A stretch of 64,000 nucleotides of DNA from Lycium barbarum. Lineage: Eukaryota; Streptophyta; Magnoliopsida; Solanales; Solanaceae. This document shows, in pieces, positions 43,673 through 55,269 of this stretch. The translations under genes were made by a program, and so were the position numbers. Under the pieces are notes generated by a model, which worked only from the letters and a program-made list of their open reading frames with translations, had not been told where the DNA came from and did not search any database. How positions within the stretch are numbered: position 1 is the first letter of the stretch; every line of letters starts with the position of its first letter. Where the stretch lies: NCBI RefSeq assembly GCF_019175385.1, contig NC_083344.1, forward strand, positions 58,776,782 through 58,840,781. The letters run 5' to 3'.

Positions 43673-45774
43673 GAATTTGGAAGATGGAATCATGTTATGA
43701 ATATGTAAGTCAAAGATTAGAAGTTTCGAATGCGTTAAGACTTTGGCGGAAAGTTTGTATATTATGTATACCGTATGTATAATTTGAGGAAAACGATATG
43801 AAATGCTTCTAAACTATGTTATGATGATCTAGATTGATAATGAATGTGAAAGCCTTGAGATTGGTTGGGAAATTGAAGTTGAAATGAAGGTTATGGCATT
43901 ATGTCGGCAAGTAGAACTAGTTGTGTCATATTGTGTTTCTAATGTTTGTTGTTGATGTTGATGTTGTTGTTTGGGTTGTTGTTGATGGGTTTGAGCCGAG
44001 TTGAATTCTCAGGGGTGCTATATGTATAGGGGAAGTGCTGCCGAAATTTCGGTAGACAAATATGAGTTGAATTGAATTCGTAGCATCTATAACTTACAAT
44101 TGGTAAATGTGACCATTTACAGATTTTCGACGAAACGGGGAGTGAGCTTGGATAGGCTTAAAAATCTCAAAAGGTATGTAAAGCTACCCTGATCCTTCTT
44201 TTGGCATGCCTAAGTGTATTAGAATCGGATTCGGGCTTCGAAAGATTTTCTGCCCATCGGAATCCGCAATTGAAAATCTCGCTTTTTCCTTCAGTAAGAT
44301 TGAGCCCTTTTGGTTTGTATTCTTGAAAATCATGCAAACTTTCCCTAAACTACTTGGAAAGCTATAGACCGTCCGTAGAACCTTTGTAGGTGACCCCATA
44401 AGTTTAAAATATGTAATTTGAGCCCACCGCCTTGCTTGTCCCGAGGTGAGCCCACTGTTCCCGGTTTTGCCCGTATTGTACTCAAGTCTTACTTTCGAGC
44501 GGTTTTTGAAAGAAATGTTTTGACTACCATTCTAATTACCTAACAAACGTTGTTTTAAATATTCCATTAAGTCTGATAAATTGTTTTGACACTCGAAACG
44601 ACTTCAGAAAGGTTATACTCTGTAATTCATTATTATATCCGAAACTCATTTACTATGATCCCTTCCGACTTCGTTGGATCGGTTTGTCTTTGATATGCCT
44701 CATCGAGTCTATGGAAACATTTATGATATTTTAATTGCATTAGTCTCTCACTACTCCATTCGTGGATGCCCCAATGTTTCCCACACTGAGCCCGGGCCAG
44801 GATATGTTGTCAAGCGTGATCCTTTGCATTGTTCGCTGTGCCTCGATGTGAGGGGGCAGGTATACGCGTACATGGGTTTGTGGAGTATGTTGTGCCATGT
44901 ACGCTTGCTCTGATATGATTTGCTATGGCCATCTGATATGACATATTATGTTACGGGGTTATGCCCCTATTCTGATTCTTCTGTGTTGTGGCACCAGCGT
45001 CGGGAGGGTGGCCACGCTCTGTCTGCCGAGTCCCTTGGCAGGGGCCGGATTTAATATGACATATGTTTCTGTACACACTCTGCATGTTTTGGAAATATGT
45101 ATTTGATACTTTGGATTTTCTACTCACTTTTCTGTACGTTCTGTACCAGTTATGATTCTGTTTCTGTAATCTAGGCTTTACATATTCAGTACATATTTCG
45201 TACTGACCCCCTTTCTTCGGGGGCTGCGTTTTTATGCCGCGCAGGTACAGACGACAGGTTTGCTGATCCGTCCGCTTAGGATCTTATTCTGCTATTTTAG
45301 AGCGCTCTCTTATCGAGAGCCCATCTTTTGGTATAGTCTATCACTACTGTATATATATATTCTCGTTCATGGGTACGGCGGGGCCCTGTCCCGTCATATG
45401 ATTCTGTCGGTCTGTTTAGAGGTCTATGGACATGTTTGTGGGTTGGGGTCTTTCTGTACAGATGCGGGTATATGTTGTGTTTGGGCGATCCCATTCGCCG
45501 CGGCGGCCGGTCCGCATATGTTTAAATGCTGCTTTGTTGGCCCTGTGTGTTCTTTTGTTGGTATTTTCTGTGTGCAGGGTTATTTTGGATAGTCTGTAAA
45601 ACAAAGGAAACTCTGCCGAAATTTTTCTGGAAATTATCTAACTTCGAAATACAGCCTTGTCGGCTTCTGCTATATACTTGAATGCGTTGGATAAATATTG
45701 ATCTAGCATTTGATAAATGTGTTTGGGTGCCCAGATCGGGCACTAGTCACGGCCTACGGGGTTGGGTCGTGACA
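43673..45774 (+). repeat. Element E 5' LTR, second part
   Basis: The rest of the E LTR after F. Contains the palindrome CCGAAATTTCGG at 44041-44052, donor-like AAG/GTATGT (GT at 44174-44175), twin hairpins at 45186-45223 and the GCCCTGT-loop hairpin at 45375-45397. Ends GGGTCGTGACA. Confidence 0.93.
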
Positions 45775-45778
45775 AAAG

Positions 45779-45790
45779 TGGTATCAGAGC
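45779..45790 (+). promoter_or_regulatory. Primer binding site (E)
   Basis: TGGTATCAGAGC, four bases after the 5' LTR; initiator tRNA-Met type. Confidence 0.93.
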
Positions 45791-45830
45791 GGTTCGTCCT
45801 CCGAATGTGTACAGACCGTGTCTAGTAGAG

Positions 45831-45872
45831 ACTTGTTTATCGGTGTGTTGTGAACCACACCTATAAACAGGA
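45831..45872 (+). other. Leader hairpin (E), loop palindrome broken
   Basis: Same 42-nt hairpin as in A, but the loop reads TTGTGAAC: one C-to-A change destroys the GTGCAC palindrome. If the palindrome works in dimerisation, this copy should be weak. Confidence 0.55.
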
Positions 45873-45960
45873 GGCTACAGGGCATTTAGGATACTACCCT
45901 TCTTTCTGTCTTAGATCGTGCGATAGAGCTGTGTTATCAGGATGACTCCTCCCTAACGAA

Positions 45961-45975
45961 TTGTTACATTTGCAG
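45961..45975 (+). promoter_or_regulatory. Splice-acceptor-like site before E gag
   Basis: TTGTTACATTTGCAG ends two bases before the ATG at 45978, identical to A. Paired with the donor-like site at 44174 the intron would be 1802 nt. Confidence 0.5.
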
Positions 45976-45977
45976 TT

Positions 45978-46442
45978 ATGCCTCCAAAAAAGGCGACAAC
46001 GGCCCAAAAGGCCAAGGCAGCAGCTGTGGGAGAGACTAGTCGGGCCCTAAGGGTTACCAGGGCCCATGCACATATTGCTCCTGATATTTTGCCCCCGGCA
46101 GCGGGCTCTTCCACACCGCCACATGTAGAGGAGACTGGAGCAGCAGCAGCTGCAGGTTGAGGGGCGGCTCCACCGCCAGCTCCCGAGATTCCAGTACCTG
46201 AGCCTCCAGCTCCACGGCTAGGGACTGAGGATCAGACTATGAGAGAGGCAGTCCAGCTATTGACCAGACTTGTGGCGGGACAGGTTCAGGGGCACGGATT
46301 GGGAGGTGACCGAGCATATAGGCGTGACAGTTCGAGAGCTCGTGATTTCTTGACTTGTGGCCCTCCAGAGTTCTTCGGGACAAAGCCCGAGGAGGATCCT
46401 GAGGAGTTTATCAGGAAAAGATGCGGCGCACCTTACATTTGA
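45978..46442 (+). pseudogene. E: Gag N-terminus
   Basis: Starts MPPKKATTAQKAKAA. Ala/Pro-rich; after the TGA at 46158 the same frame continues through [15 protein letters not shown] and [18 protein letters not shown] to the frameshift near 46415. Confidence 0.88.
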
Positions 46443-47047
46443 TTAATGCTTCCACGACAGAGTCAGTCACATTGGCTTCGTACCGGTTGTATGATGTAGC
46501 GGAAAATTGGTACGAGTCATGGGAGTTATCCAGAGGCGACGGCGCTCCCCCAGCAGTTTGGGATGATTTTTCTCAGGCTTTTCTTAGCCATTTTCTGCCT
46601 CCGGAGTTACGGCGGCCCAGGGCTGACAGATTCTTATTGCTGAGACAGAGGGGCCGCAGTGTTCGAGAGTACAGTATGGAGTTCGACTCATTGGCCCGAT
46701 ATGCACCTGTTGTGGTAGCTACTATGGCTGACAGGATGCACAGGTATATTATGGGGTTGGACCGATATTTTGTCGACAGTTGTTTGGTATTGGCCGCTCA
46801 GCCCGATATGGATATTGCACGTATTCAGGCGCACGCCCAGGGCATGGAGGACCGGCACAGGGGTCATCAGCCCGACAGGAGTCAGGATCGGACACAGCCC
46901 ATGAGGGCCAGATCGTCCGGGTATTCTGGAGAGTTTCGGGGCAGACAGCCTCAGCAGCCGCAGCAGCCTAGCAGATATCCATCCCAGCCGGCACAGAGCG
47001 CACCTCCACAGCCTACAGGTCGCAAATTTGATAGCCCAGGTTATTGA
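46421..47047 (+). pseudogene. E: capsid and Gln/Pro-rich linker
   Basis: Frame after the two-base insertion. Reads [39 protein letters not shown] and a Gln/Pro/Ser-rich linker, ending at the TGA at 47045. The first Met is internal, not a start. Confidence 0.88.
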
Positions 47048-47209
47048 GGAGCAGGTCAGAGCTCCAGGGCTTCAGGTTCGCGGACGGATAGGGGTTCTGG
47101 TCAGACGAGGCCACCTAGGCCTCAGTGTTCTTATTGTGGCAGATACCATCCTGGGGAGTGCTACAGAGCCACCGGTGCATGTTTTTCTTGTGGCCGTCAG
47201 GGCCATTCT

Positions 47210-48766
47210 GTGAGAGATTGCCCGTATAAGGGTAGTTTGGGTGGTGTAGCGCAGCCTACCGGATCAGCCGCCGGGTCATCATCTCCGTCAATGGCTATGC
47301 GCCCTACAGGGCCGGGTACATCAGCACCGGCGGGTCGCGGCAGAGGCCGTGGTGGAGCTTCTGGTACTAGCGGTCCTTCGAACCGCATTTGTGCTTTGTC
47401 CAGCCGCCAGGACCAGGAGGCATCGCCTAATGTCGTTACAGGTACATTATTGGTCTTCTCTCGGTCTATGTATGCATTGATTGATCCAAGTTCGACTTTG
47501 TCATATATTTCGCCTCTTGTTGCTGGAAAAATTGGTATAACGTCTGAACCTATAGAGCCATTTGAGGTAGCCATACCGATTGGGGACTTTATTGTAGCAA
47601 AACAGGTATATAAAGACTGTTCTGTAATTGTATGTGGCCGAGACACTAAGGCAGATCTGGTGGAGTTAGATATGATCGAGTTCGATGTTATTATGGGTAT
47701 GGACTGGCTAGCTTCCTGTTATGCTAATGTTGACTGCCAAAATAAGGTAGTTCGTTTCCAGTTTCCTGGGGAGCCAGTTATAGAATGGGCAGGTAATACT
47801 GCATCGCCGAAAGGTATGTTTATTTCATACCTTAAGGCGAAGAAAATGATTAGAAAGGGTTATATTTATCATCTGGTTCGGGTACAAGACTTGACAGCAG
47901 AAACGCCGACTCTTCAGTCAGTTCCCGTGGTTAATGAATTTCCAGATGTGTTCCCAGAAGAGCTTCCAGGCCTTCCTCCAGAGCGGGAGATAGATTTTAC
48001 TATTGATTTTCTTCCAGATACTCAGCCTATATCTATTCCCCCGTACAGAATGGCACCGGCAGAATTGAAAGAACTGAAAGAGCAGTTGAAGGATCTGTTA
48101 GAAAAAGGCTTCATCAGGCCCAGTACTTCGCCTTGGGGAGCCCCGGTATTATTTGTGCGTAAGAAAGACGGGTCGCTGCGTATGTGTATCGATTATCGGC
48201 AGCTGAATAAGGTAACCATAAAGAATAAATACCCCCTCCCCAGAATTGATGATTTGTTTGATCAGTTGCAGGGCACCAAATATTTTTCGAAGATAGACCT
48301 TCGGTCAGGCTATCACGAGGTACGGGTACGAGAGGCCGACATTCCTAAGACAACATTCCGGACCAGATATGGGCACTATGAATTCAGAGTTATGTCTTTT
48401 GGGCTGACTAATGCTCCTGCAGTATTCATGGATTTAATGAACCGGGTATTCAGGCCATTCTTGGATATGTTCATAATTGTATTCATCGATGACATTTTGG
48501 TTTATTCTCGGTCTGAGGAAGAACACGCAGATCATTTGAGATCGATACTCGGGGTGCTTCGACGTCAGAAATTATATGCAAAATTTTCTAAATGTGAATT
48601 CTGGCTGGCTTCAGTGGCATTCTTGGGACATATTATTGCAGCTGATGGTGTCCGGGTGGACACACAGAAGATTGAGGTCGTGAAGAATTGGCCTAGACCC
48701 ATGACGCCCACAGTGGTACGTAGTTTTCTGGGATTAGCAGGCTATTACAGAAGATTTGTGGAATAG
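47210..48766 (+). pseudogene. E: knuckle end, protease and reverse transcriptase (518 codons)
   Basis: Same frame as the previous piece; the two Cys clusters lie mainly just upstream (47123-47220). Contains protease with DPSST, then RT in full: [68 protein letters not shown]. The last two show what A has lost around its indels. Ends at TAG 48764. Confidence 0.92.
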
Positions 48767-48787
48767 TTTGCTTCGATTTCAGCGCCT

Positions 48788-49774
48788 TTGACAAGGCTAA
48801 CTCAGAAGGGAGCCAAGTTCCAGTGGACTGATGCTTGTGAACGAAGCTTCCAGTTGCTGAAAGAGAAGCTGACTACAGCTCCAGTTCTGACTCTTCCAGA
48901 GGGACCAGACGGGTATATTATCTGTTGTGATGCTTCTGGTGTTGGGTTAGGTTGTGTATTGATGCAGCACGGCAGAGTTATAGCCTATGCTTCCCGACAG
49001 CTCAAAAAACATGAAGAGAATTATCCTACCCACGATCTGGAGCTTGCAGCGGTGATTCATGCTCTGAAGATATGGAGACATTATTTATATGGCGTTCATG
49101 TTGATATCTATACAGATCATAAGAGTCTCCAGTATATGTTTAAGCAGAAAGAGCTTAATTTGCGACAGCGGAGGTGGCTGGAGCTCCTGAAAGACTATGA
49201 TGTGGATATTCTATATCATCCGGGTAAGGCTAATGTTGTTGCAGATGCACTCAGCCGGAAATCTATGGGCAGTTTAGCGGATTTACAGCCAGACAGGAAA
49301 GAGATAGTACGTGATATTCATCAGCTGGCTAATCTTGGGGTTCGTCTGGCCGATTCTGGGGGTACGCGGATTTCTGTCCGAGGGGCTTCTGAATCATCCA
49401 TTAAGGAAGATATTAAGCGGCACCAATATGAAGATCCTGTTTTAGCTCGGTACAGAGAAACAACCCATGAAAAGGAAAAGACTCCGTTCGAGTTTACACC
49501 AGACGGAACCTTACTATACAGAGGCAGGTTGTGTGTACCTGATATTGCGGGGCTACGGCAGCAGGTTATGGGCGAGGCACACTATGCTCGCTATTCTGTT
49601 CATCCTGGGTCTACGAAGATGTACCATGATCTTAGATGCCTATACTGGTTGGATGGTATGAAACGGGATATCGCAGAGTTCGTCGCTCAGTGCCCAAATT
49701 GTCAGCAGGTCAAGATTGAACATCAGAAACCGGGTGGACTGTTGCAGGAAATGGAAATTCCGACGTGGAAGTGA
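48788..49774 (+). pseudogene. E: RNase H and integrase zinc domain (328 codons)
   Basis: Contains RNase H ([41 protein letters not shown]) and the integrase zinc domain ([21 protein letters not shown]). Ends at a TGA made from the Trp codon before the core. The first codon is TTG, not a start. Confidence 0.92.
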
Positions 49775-49786
49775 GAGATCATTAAT

Positions 49787-50899
49787 ATGGACTTTATTAC
49801 AGGTTTTCTTGGCACTCCACGGAAGTATGATTCCATCTGGGTTATTGTTGATAGGCTGACAAAATCAGCCCATTTTCTCCCCGTCAGAACTACTTACTCC
49901 GCTGAGGATTATGCCAGGCTTTATATTAAAGAAATTGTGCGACTTCATGGAGTTCCTATATCTATTATCACTGACAGAGGTGCCCAGTTCACCGCGAACT
50001 TCTGGACATCTTTTCAGGAAGGATTAGGGACTCAGCTGAGTCTGAGCACAGCTTTTCATCCTCAGAGTGACGGACAGGCCGAGCGCACTATCCAGATGCT
50101 TGAAGATATGTTGCGGGCCTGTGTTATTGATTTCAGAGGTAGCTGGGAGGATCCCTTGCCATTTATTGAATTTGCTTATAATAACAGCTACCATTCCAGC
50201 ATCCAGATGGCTCCGTACGAGGCTTTATATGGTAGGAAATGCAGGTCACCTATCGGCTGGTTTGATATTGGCGAGACAGAGTTAATCGTCCCAGAGATGA
50301 TCCAGCAGGCAGTTGATAAGGTGAAACTTATCCGGGAGCGGCTATTGGCAGCCCAGAGTCGACAGAAATCATACGCTGATAAACGGCGTCGTCCTTTGGA
50401 ATTCCAGGTTGGTGATTGGGTATTTCTGAAGGTATCGCCTATGAAAGGCGTAATGCGGTTCAGCAGAAAGGGTAAGCTTAGTCCGCGTTATATTGGGCCT
50501 TATCTGATTGTGCGAAAAATTGGAAATGTCGCCTATGAGTTAGATCTGCCATCTGATTTGGAAGCGGTACATCCGGTATTTCATGTATCTATGCTCCGCA
50601 AGTGTATTGGTGATCCCTCCAGAATATTTCCTGCGGATGACATTCAGGTGACGGAGCCGTTATCGTACGAGGAACAACCTGTAGCCATTTTGGACCGCCA
50701 GGTAAGAAAGCTCCGGAATAAAGATGTAGCTTCTGTTAAGGTGCTGTGGCGGAACAACAATAGGGAGGAAATGACCTGGGAGGCCGAAGAGGAAATGAAG
50801 AAGAAATATCCCCATTTGTTCCCTATGCCCTCAGGTAATCTTGAATCTTTGCTTAATTCCATTTCAATAATGAATGAGTGTCATATGTGCTGTCTATAA
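49787..50899 (+). pseudogene. E: integrase core, GPY module and chromodomain (370 codons)
   Basis: An unbroken stretch from the first catalytic Asp (MDFITG) through TDRGAQF and GQAERTIQ, the GPY module (SPRYIGPYLIVRKIGN) and the chromodomain (VAILDRQVRKLRNKD, VLWRNNNREEMTWE). Stop at 50897-50899. It is the only integrase C-terminal half in the window with no lesion. Confidence 0.93.
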
Positions 50900-50945
50900 A
50901 CAGAAACTTCCCCCAGTGTATTTTCAAACCCTATAAGATTAATTT

Positions 50946-50981
50946 AACATTCGAGGACGAATGTTCTAAAGGGGGGGAGGA
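50946..50981 (+). promoter_or_regulatory. Element E inverted repeat and polypurine tract
   Basis: AACATTCGAGGACGAATGTT (50946-50965) then AAAGGGGGGGAGGA (50968-50981), abutting the 3' LTR, as in A. Confidence 0.92.
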
Positions 50982-53900
50982 TGTTATATCCCGCGTTTCC
51001 GCACATCTGGAAAATTAGAAATAGTCTTGACTTGTATGAGATAAAGTCATAATTGAGTACATTTAGCATGAGTTGTTTGTGAAAGAATATTAACGTGGAA
51101 GTGTCGAGGAGGACTAAGGGAAAATTTGGAATTTCGGAAAATTAGTTTCGGGAATTACAAAATATGATATACAAGCCAATTGGGCTCAAAATGAGAATGA
51201 AATGAGGCCCAAAAAGAGATGGGGTGGCCGGCCAACTATGGCCCAAACCCATGGCCCAAATTATTTTTCCATGTGATAAATTAACTAAGGGGACCATATT
51301 ATACTTATTATATATCATCTTCATCCTTTAGAAGATTGAAGAAAGAACAAGAAAACAAAGCTAAACAAGAGCAAAAAAATAAGAGGGTTTCGGGTTTGCC
51401 ATAGAAAAATTAGCCACCAAAAATCTTGTTCTAAAAATTTATATTTTGTGGTTTTCCTACTAAATTGAGTAGCCTCTTCAACTTGGTGTAGTTGGTTTGG
51501 AGAAAGGAGGCCTTGGTTCATCAAAGTGATCACAAGTTCAAGTGAAGAAGACTAGAGAATAAGGTAAGAATTCATCCCTTATCCTTGTGTTATGAAGTCT
51601 TGTTTGTGTTGTAGTATGTAGAACTGTGTTGATTGTATGAAGAAATGGAAGTTTGCAAAGTGGGTGTGTGGTATATATGTGTAGCCGTGTGTATGCATGC
51701 ATTGTATGCCAATGAAGAATTGAAATTATGTTGTATTCTAGTTATGAATATGATGGAATTCATATTGAGAATGAAAGTTGAATAAAATTGGATGAATTGG
51801 CAAAAGGAGCATTGGGCCGTGTGGTATGTTGGAGTAGGAATAGAAATGAATCAAGTTTGGGTATGTGTTAGTTGTGTTATTGTGATTCTTGCAATGTAAA
51901 TGAAAGTAAAACGATATGAGTTTGCTTTGAAATGGAATGTAGAAACTTATGTCGCTTAAATATGATTTTACGACATTATGAAAATGAAGTTATTAGGTTG
52001 CAAATTATGATGGGTACTGATGAATTTGGAAGATGGAATCATGTTATGAATATGTAAGTCAAAGATTAGAAGTTTCGAATGCGTTAAGACTTTGGCGGAA
52101 AGTTTGTATATTATGTATACCGTATGTATAATTTGAGGAAAACGATATGAAATGCTTCTAAACTGTGTTATGATGATCTAGATTGATAATGAATGTGAAA
52201 CCCTTGAGATTGGTTTGGAAATTGAAGTTGAAATGAAGGTTATGGCATTATGTCGGCAAGTAGAACTAGTTGTGTCATATTGTGTTTCTAATGTTTGTTG
52301 TTGATGTTGATGTTGTTGTTTGGGTTGTTGTTGAAGGGATTGAGCCGAGTTGAATTCTCGGGGGTGCTATATGTGTAGGGGAAGTGCTGCCGAAATTTCG
52401 GTAGACAAATATGAGTTGAATTGAATTCGTAGCATCTATAACTTACAATTGGTAAATGTGACCATTTACAGATTTTCGACGAAACGGGGAGTGAGCTTGG
52501 ATAGGCTTAAAAAGCTCAAAAGGTATGTAAAGCTACCCCGATCCTTCTTTTGGCATGCCTAAGTGTATTAGAATCGGATTCGGGCTTCGAAAGATTTTCT
52601 GCCCATCGGAATCCGCAATTGAAAATCTCGCTTTTTCCTTCAGTAAGATTGAGCCCTTTTGGTTTGTATTCTTGTAAGTCATGCAAACTTTCCCTAAACT
52701 ACTTGGAAAGCTATAGAACGTCTGTAGAACCTTTGTAGGTGACCCCATAAGTTTAAAATATGTAATTTGAGCCCACCGCCTTGCTTGTCCCGAGGTGGGC
52801 CCACTGTTCCCGGTTTTGTCCGTATTGTAGTCAAGTCTTACTTTCGAGCGGTTTTTGAAAGAAATGTTTTGACTACCATTCTAATTACCTAACAAACGTT
52901 GTTTTAAATATTCCATTAAGTCTGATAAATTGTTTTGACACTCGAAACGACTTCAGAAAGGTTATACTCTGTAATTCATTATGATATCCGAAACTCATTT
53001 ACTATGATCCCTTCCGACTTCATTGGATCGGTTTGTCTTTGATATGCCTCATCGAGTCTATGGAAACATTTATGATATTTTAATTGCATTAGTCTCTCAC
53101 TACTCCATTCGTGGATGCCCCAATGTTTCCCACACTGAGCCCGGGCCAGGATATGTTGTCAAGCGTGATCCTTTGCATTGTTCGCCGTGCCTCGATGTGA
53201 GGGGGCAGGTATACGCGTACATGGGTTTGTGGAGTATGCTGTGCCATGTACGCTTGTTCTGATATGATTTTCTATGGCCATCTGATATGACATATTATGT
53301 TACGGGGTTATGCCCCTATTCTGATTCTTCTGTGTTGTGGCACCAGCGTCGGGAGGGTGGCCACGTTCTGTCTGCCGAGTCCCTTGGCAGGGGCCGGATT
53401 TAATATGACATATGTTTCTGTACACACTCTGCATGTTTTGGAAATATGTATTTGATACTTTGGATTTTCTACTCACTTTTCTGTACGTTCTGTACCAGTT
53501 ATGATTCTGTTTCTGTAATCCAGGCTTTACATATTCAGTACATATTTCGTACTGACCCCCTTTCTTTGGGGGCTGCGTTTTTATGCCGCGCAGGTACAGA
53601 CGACAGGTTTGCTGATCCGTCCGCTTAGGATCTTATTCTGCTATTTTGGAGCGCTCTCTTATCCACAGCCCATCTTTTGGTATAGTCTGTCACTACTGTA
53701 TATATATATTCTCGTTCATGGGTACGGCGGGGCCCTGTCCCGTCATATGATTCTGTCGGTCTGTTTAGTGGTCTGTGGACATGTTTGTGGGTTGGGGTCT
53801 TTCTGTACAGATGCGGGTATATGTTGTGTTTGGGCGATCCCATTCGCCGCGGCGGCCGGTCCGCATATGTTTAAATGCTGCTTTGTTGGCCCTGTGTGGT

Positions 53901-54123
53901 CTTTTGTTGGTATTTTCTGTGCGCAGGGTTATTTTGGATAGTCTGTAAAACAAAGGAAACTCTGCCGAAATTTTTCTGGAAATTATCTAACTTCGAAATA
54001 CAACCTTGTCGGCTTCTGCTATATACTTGAATGCGTTGGATAAATATTGATATAACATTTGATAAATGTGTTTGGGTGCCCAGATCGGGCACTAGTCACG
54101 GCCTACGGGGTTTGGTCGTGACA
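50982..54123 (+). repeat. Element E 3' LTR (3142 bp)
   Basis: Complete LTR from TGTTATATCCC to GTGACA, partner of 36462-37502 plus 43673-45774. Keeps CCGAAATTTCGG (52390-52401), the donor-like site (GT at 52523), twin hairpins (near 53535-53573) and the GCCCTGT-loop hairpin (near 53724-53746). Followed by the CTTAG duplication. Confidence 0.95.
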
Positions 54124-54128
54124 CTTAG

Positions 54129-54348
54129 GGTGCTCCAACACCAGAAGTTGTATGCTAAGTTTTCTAAATGCGAATTCTGGTTGACTTCAGTAGCATTCTT
54201 GGGGCATATTATTGGAGCTTATGGTATTCGGGTAGATACACAGAAGATTGTGGCTGTAAAGACTTGGCCTAGACCTACGACACCTATTGAGGTACGCAGT
54301 TTTCTGGGGCTAGCAGGATATTACAAGAGGTTCGCAGCTAAGTTCTAA
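54129..54348 (+). pseudogene. D: end of reverse transcriptase
   Basis: Resumes D after [38 protein letters not shown] and [18 protein letters not shown], then a stop. Compared with A about 50 nt are missing between YYKRF and the segment before RNase H. Confidence 0.88.
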
Positions 54349-55269
54349 TGGACTATGCTTGTGAGCAATGTTTCCAGTTTCTGAAAGACAAGTTGACTAC
54401 GGCTCCAGTCTTAACTCTTCCAGAGGGACCAGATGGCTATGTTATTTATTGTGATGCTTCAGGTGTTGGACTAGGTTGCGTATTGATGCAGCATGGCAGG
54501 GTTATAGCCTATGCTTCCCGACAGCTCAGAAAGCACGAAAAGAATTATCCTACTCATGATCTGGAGTTAGCAGCGGTAATTCATGCCTTGAAGATATGGA
54601 GGCATTATTTATATGGTGTTCATGTTGATATTTATACGGATCATAAGAGTCTCCAATATATCTTTAAGCAGAAGGAGCTGAATTTACGACAGAGACGGTG
54701 GTTAGAGTTAGTAAAGGATTATGATGTTGATATTCTATACCATCTAGGGAAAGAAAATGTTGTAGCAGATGCTCTTAGCCGTAAATCTATGGGTAGCTTG
54801 ACAGACGTACAACTAGAAAGGAAGGAGATAGTTCGTGTGATTTACCGGCTAGCTAACCTTGGAGTCCGTTTGGCTGATTCTGGAGATGGTGGAGTTTCTG
54901 TTCGAGAAATTGCTAAGTCCTCTATCATAGCAGAGGTAAAGAGACGCCAGTACGAGGATCCTGTTCTGGCACTGTATAGAGATACAACTTTTCAAAAGGA
55001 GAAGACCCCATTTGAGGTTACCCCTGACAGAGTGCTACGGTATGGAGGAAGATTGTGTGTACCTGAGGTTGCAGGGTTACGACAACAGGTTATGGGAGAG
55101 GCACACTGTGCCCGTTATTCTATTCATCCAGGATCAACGAAGATGTATCATGACCTCAGATGTTTATATTGGTGGGATGGCATGAAAAGGGACATAGCGG
55201 AGTTTATTTCTCAGTGCCCGAATTGTCAACTGGTTAAGGTCGAGCATCAGAAGCCTGGTGGGTTATTAC
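54348..55269 (+). pseudogene. D: RNase H and integrase N-terminus (cut by H)
   Basis: An open stretch of about 307 codons: RNase H ([41 protein letters not shown]) and the integrase zinc domain ([21 protein letters not shown]), ending at HQKPGGLL where H is inserted. The catalytic core would lie beyond the window. Confidence 0.9.

Larger units (their letters stand above)
45978..50899 (+). pseudogene. Element E gag-pol polyprotein (four stops, one frameshift)
   Basis: Same order of domains as A. Lesions by comparison with A: TGA at 46158-46160 (from CGA), two extra bases near 46412-46420, TGA at 47045-47047 (from TCA), TAG at 48764-48766, and TGA at 49772-49774 (from TGG). The protease active-site Gly is Ser (DPSST, Ser codon 47489-47491). 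RT FIDD (48482-48493) and the integrase acids D (49790), D (49973) and E (50081), 35 residues apart, remain. Apart from the frameshift all pieces are one frame. Confidence 0.93.
36462..54123 (+). mobile_element. Element E: Ty3/Gypsy chromovirus, close relative of A
   Basis: E has a 5' LTR 36462-45774 (split by F/G; 3143 bp net), primer site 45779-45790, gag-pol 45978-50899, polypurine tract 50968-50981 and 3' LTR 50982-54123 (3142 bp). CTTAG flanks it exactly. The interior is very similar to A, but the first several hundred bases of the LTR are much more diverged. The near-equal LTR lengths confirm the removal of F and G is right. Gag-pol has four stops and one frameshift, so it is inactive. 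Confidence 0.95.
750..55269 (+). mobile_element. Element D: fragmented Ty3/Gypsy chromovirus
   Basis: D is a plus-strand element visible in three pieces: 5' LTR about 750-2816; LTR end, leader, gag, protease and RT at 33631-36461; rest of RT, RNase H and start of integrase at 54129-55269. Element C interrupts its 5' LTR, E its RT and H its integrase. The pieces join in sequence and direction across exact 5-bp duplications (CATAC for C, CTTAG for E). The reading frame is broken many times. The rest of integrase and the 3' LTR would lie beyond H/I/J, outside the window. The exact left end is not resolved. Confidence 0.85.

Noticed and set aside
47197..47646. 149-codon minus-strand frame
   Set aside because: It is antisense to the E knuckle and protease coding region and follows its codon pattern; no independent support.
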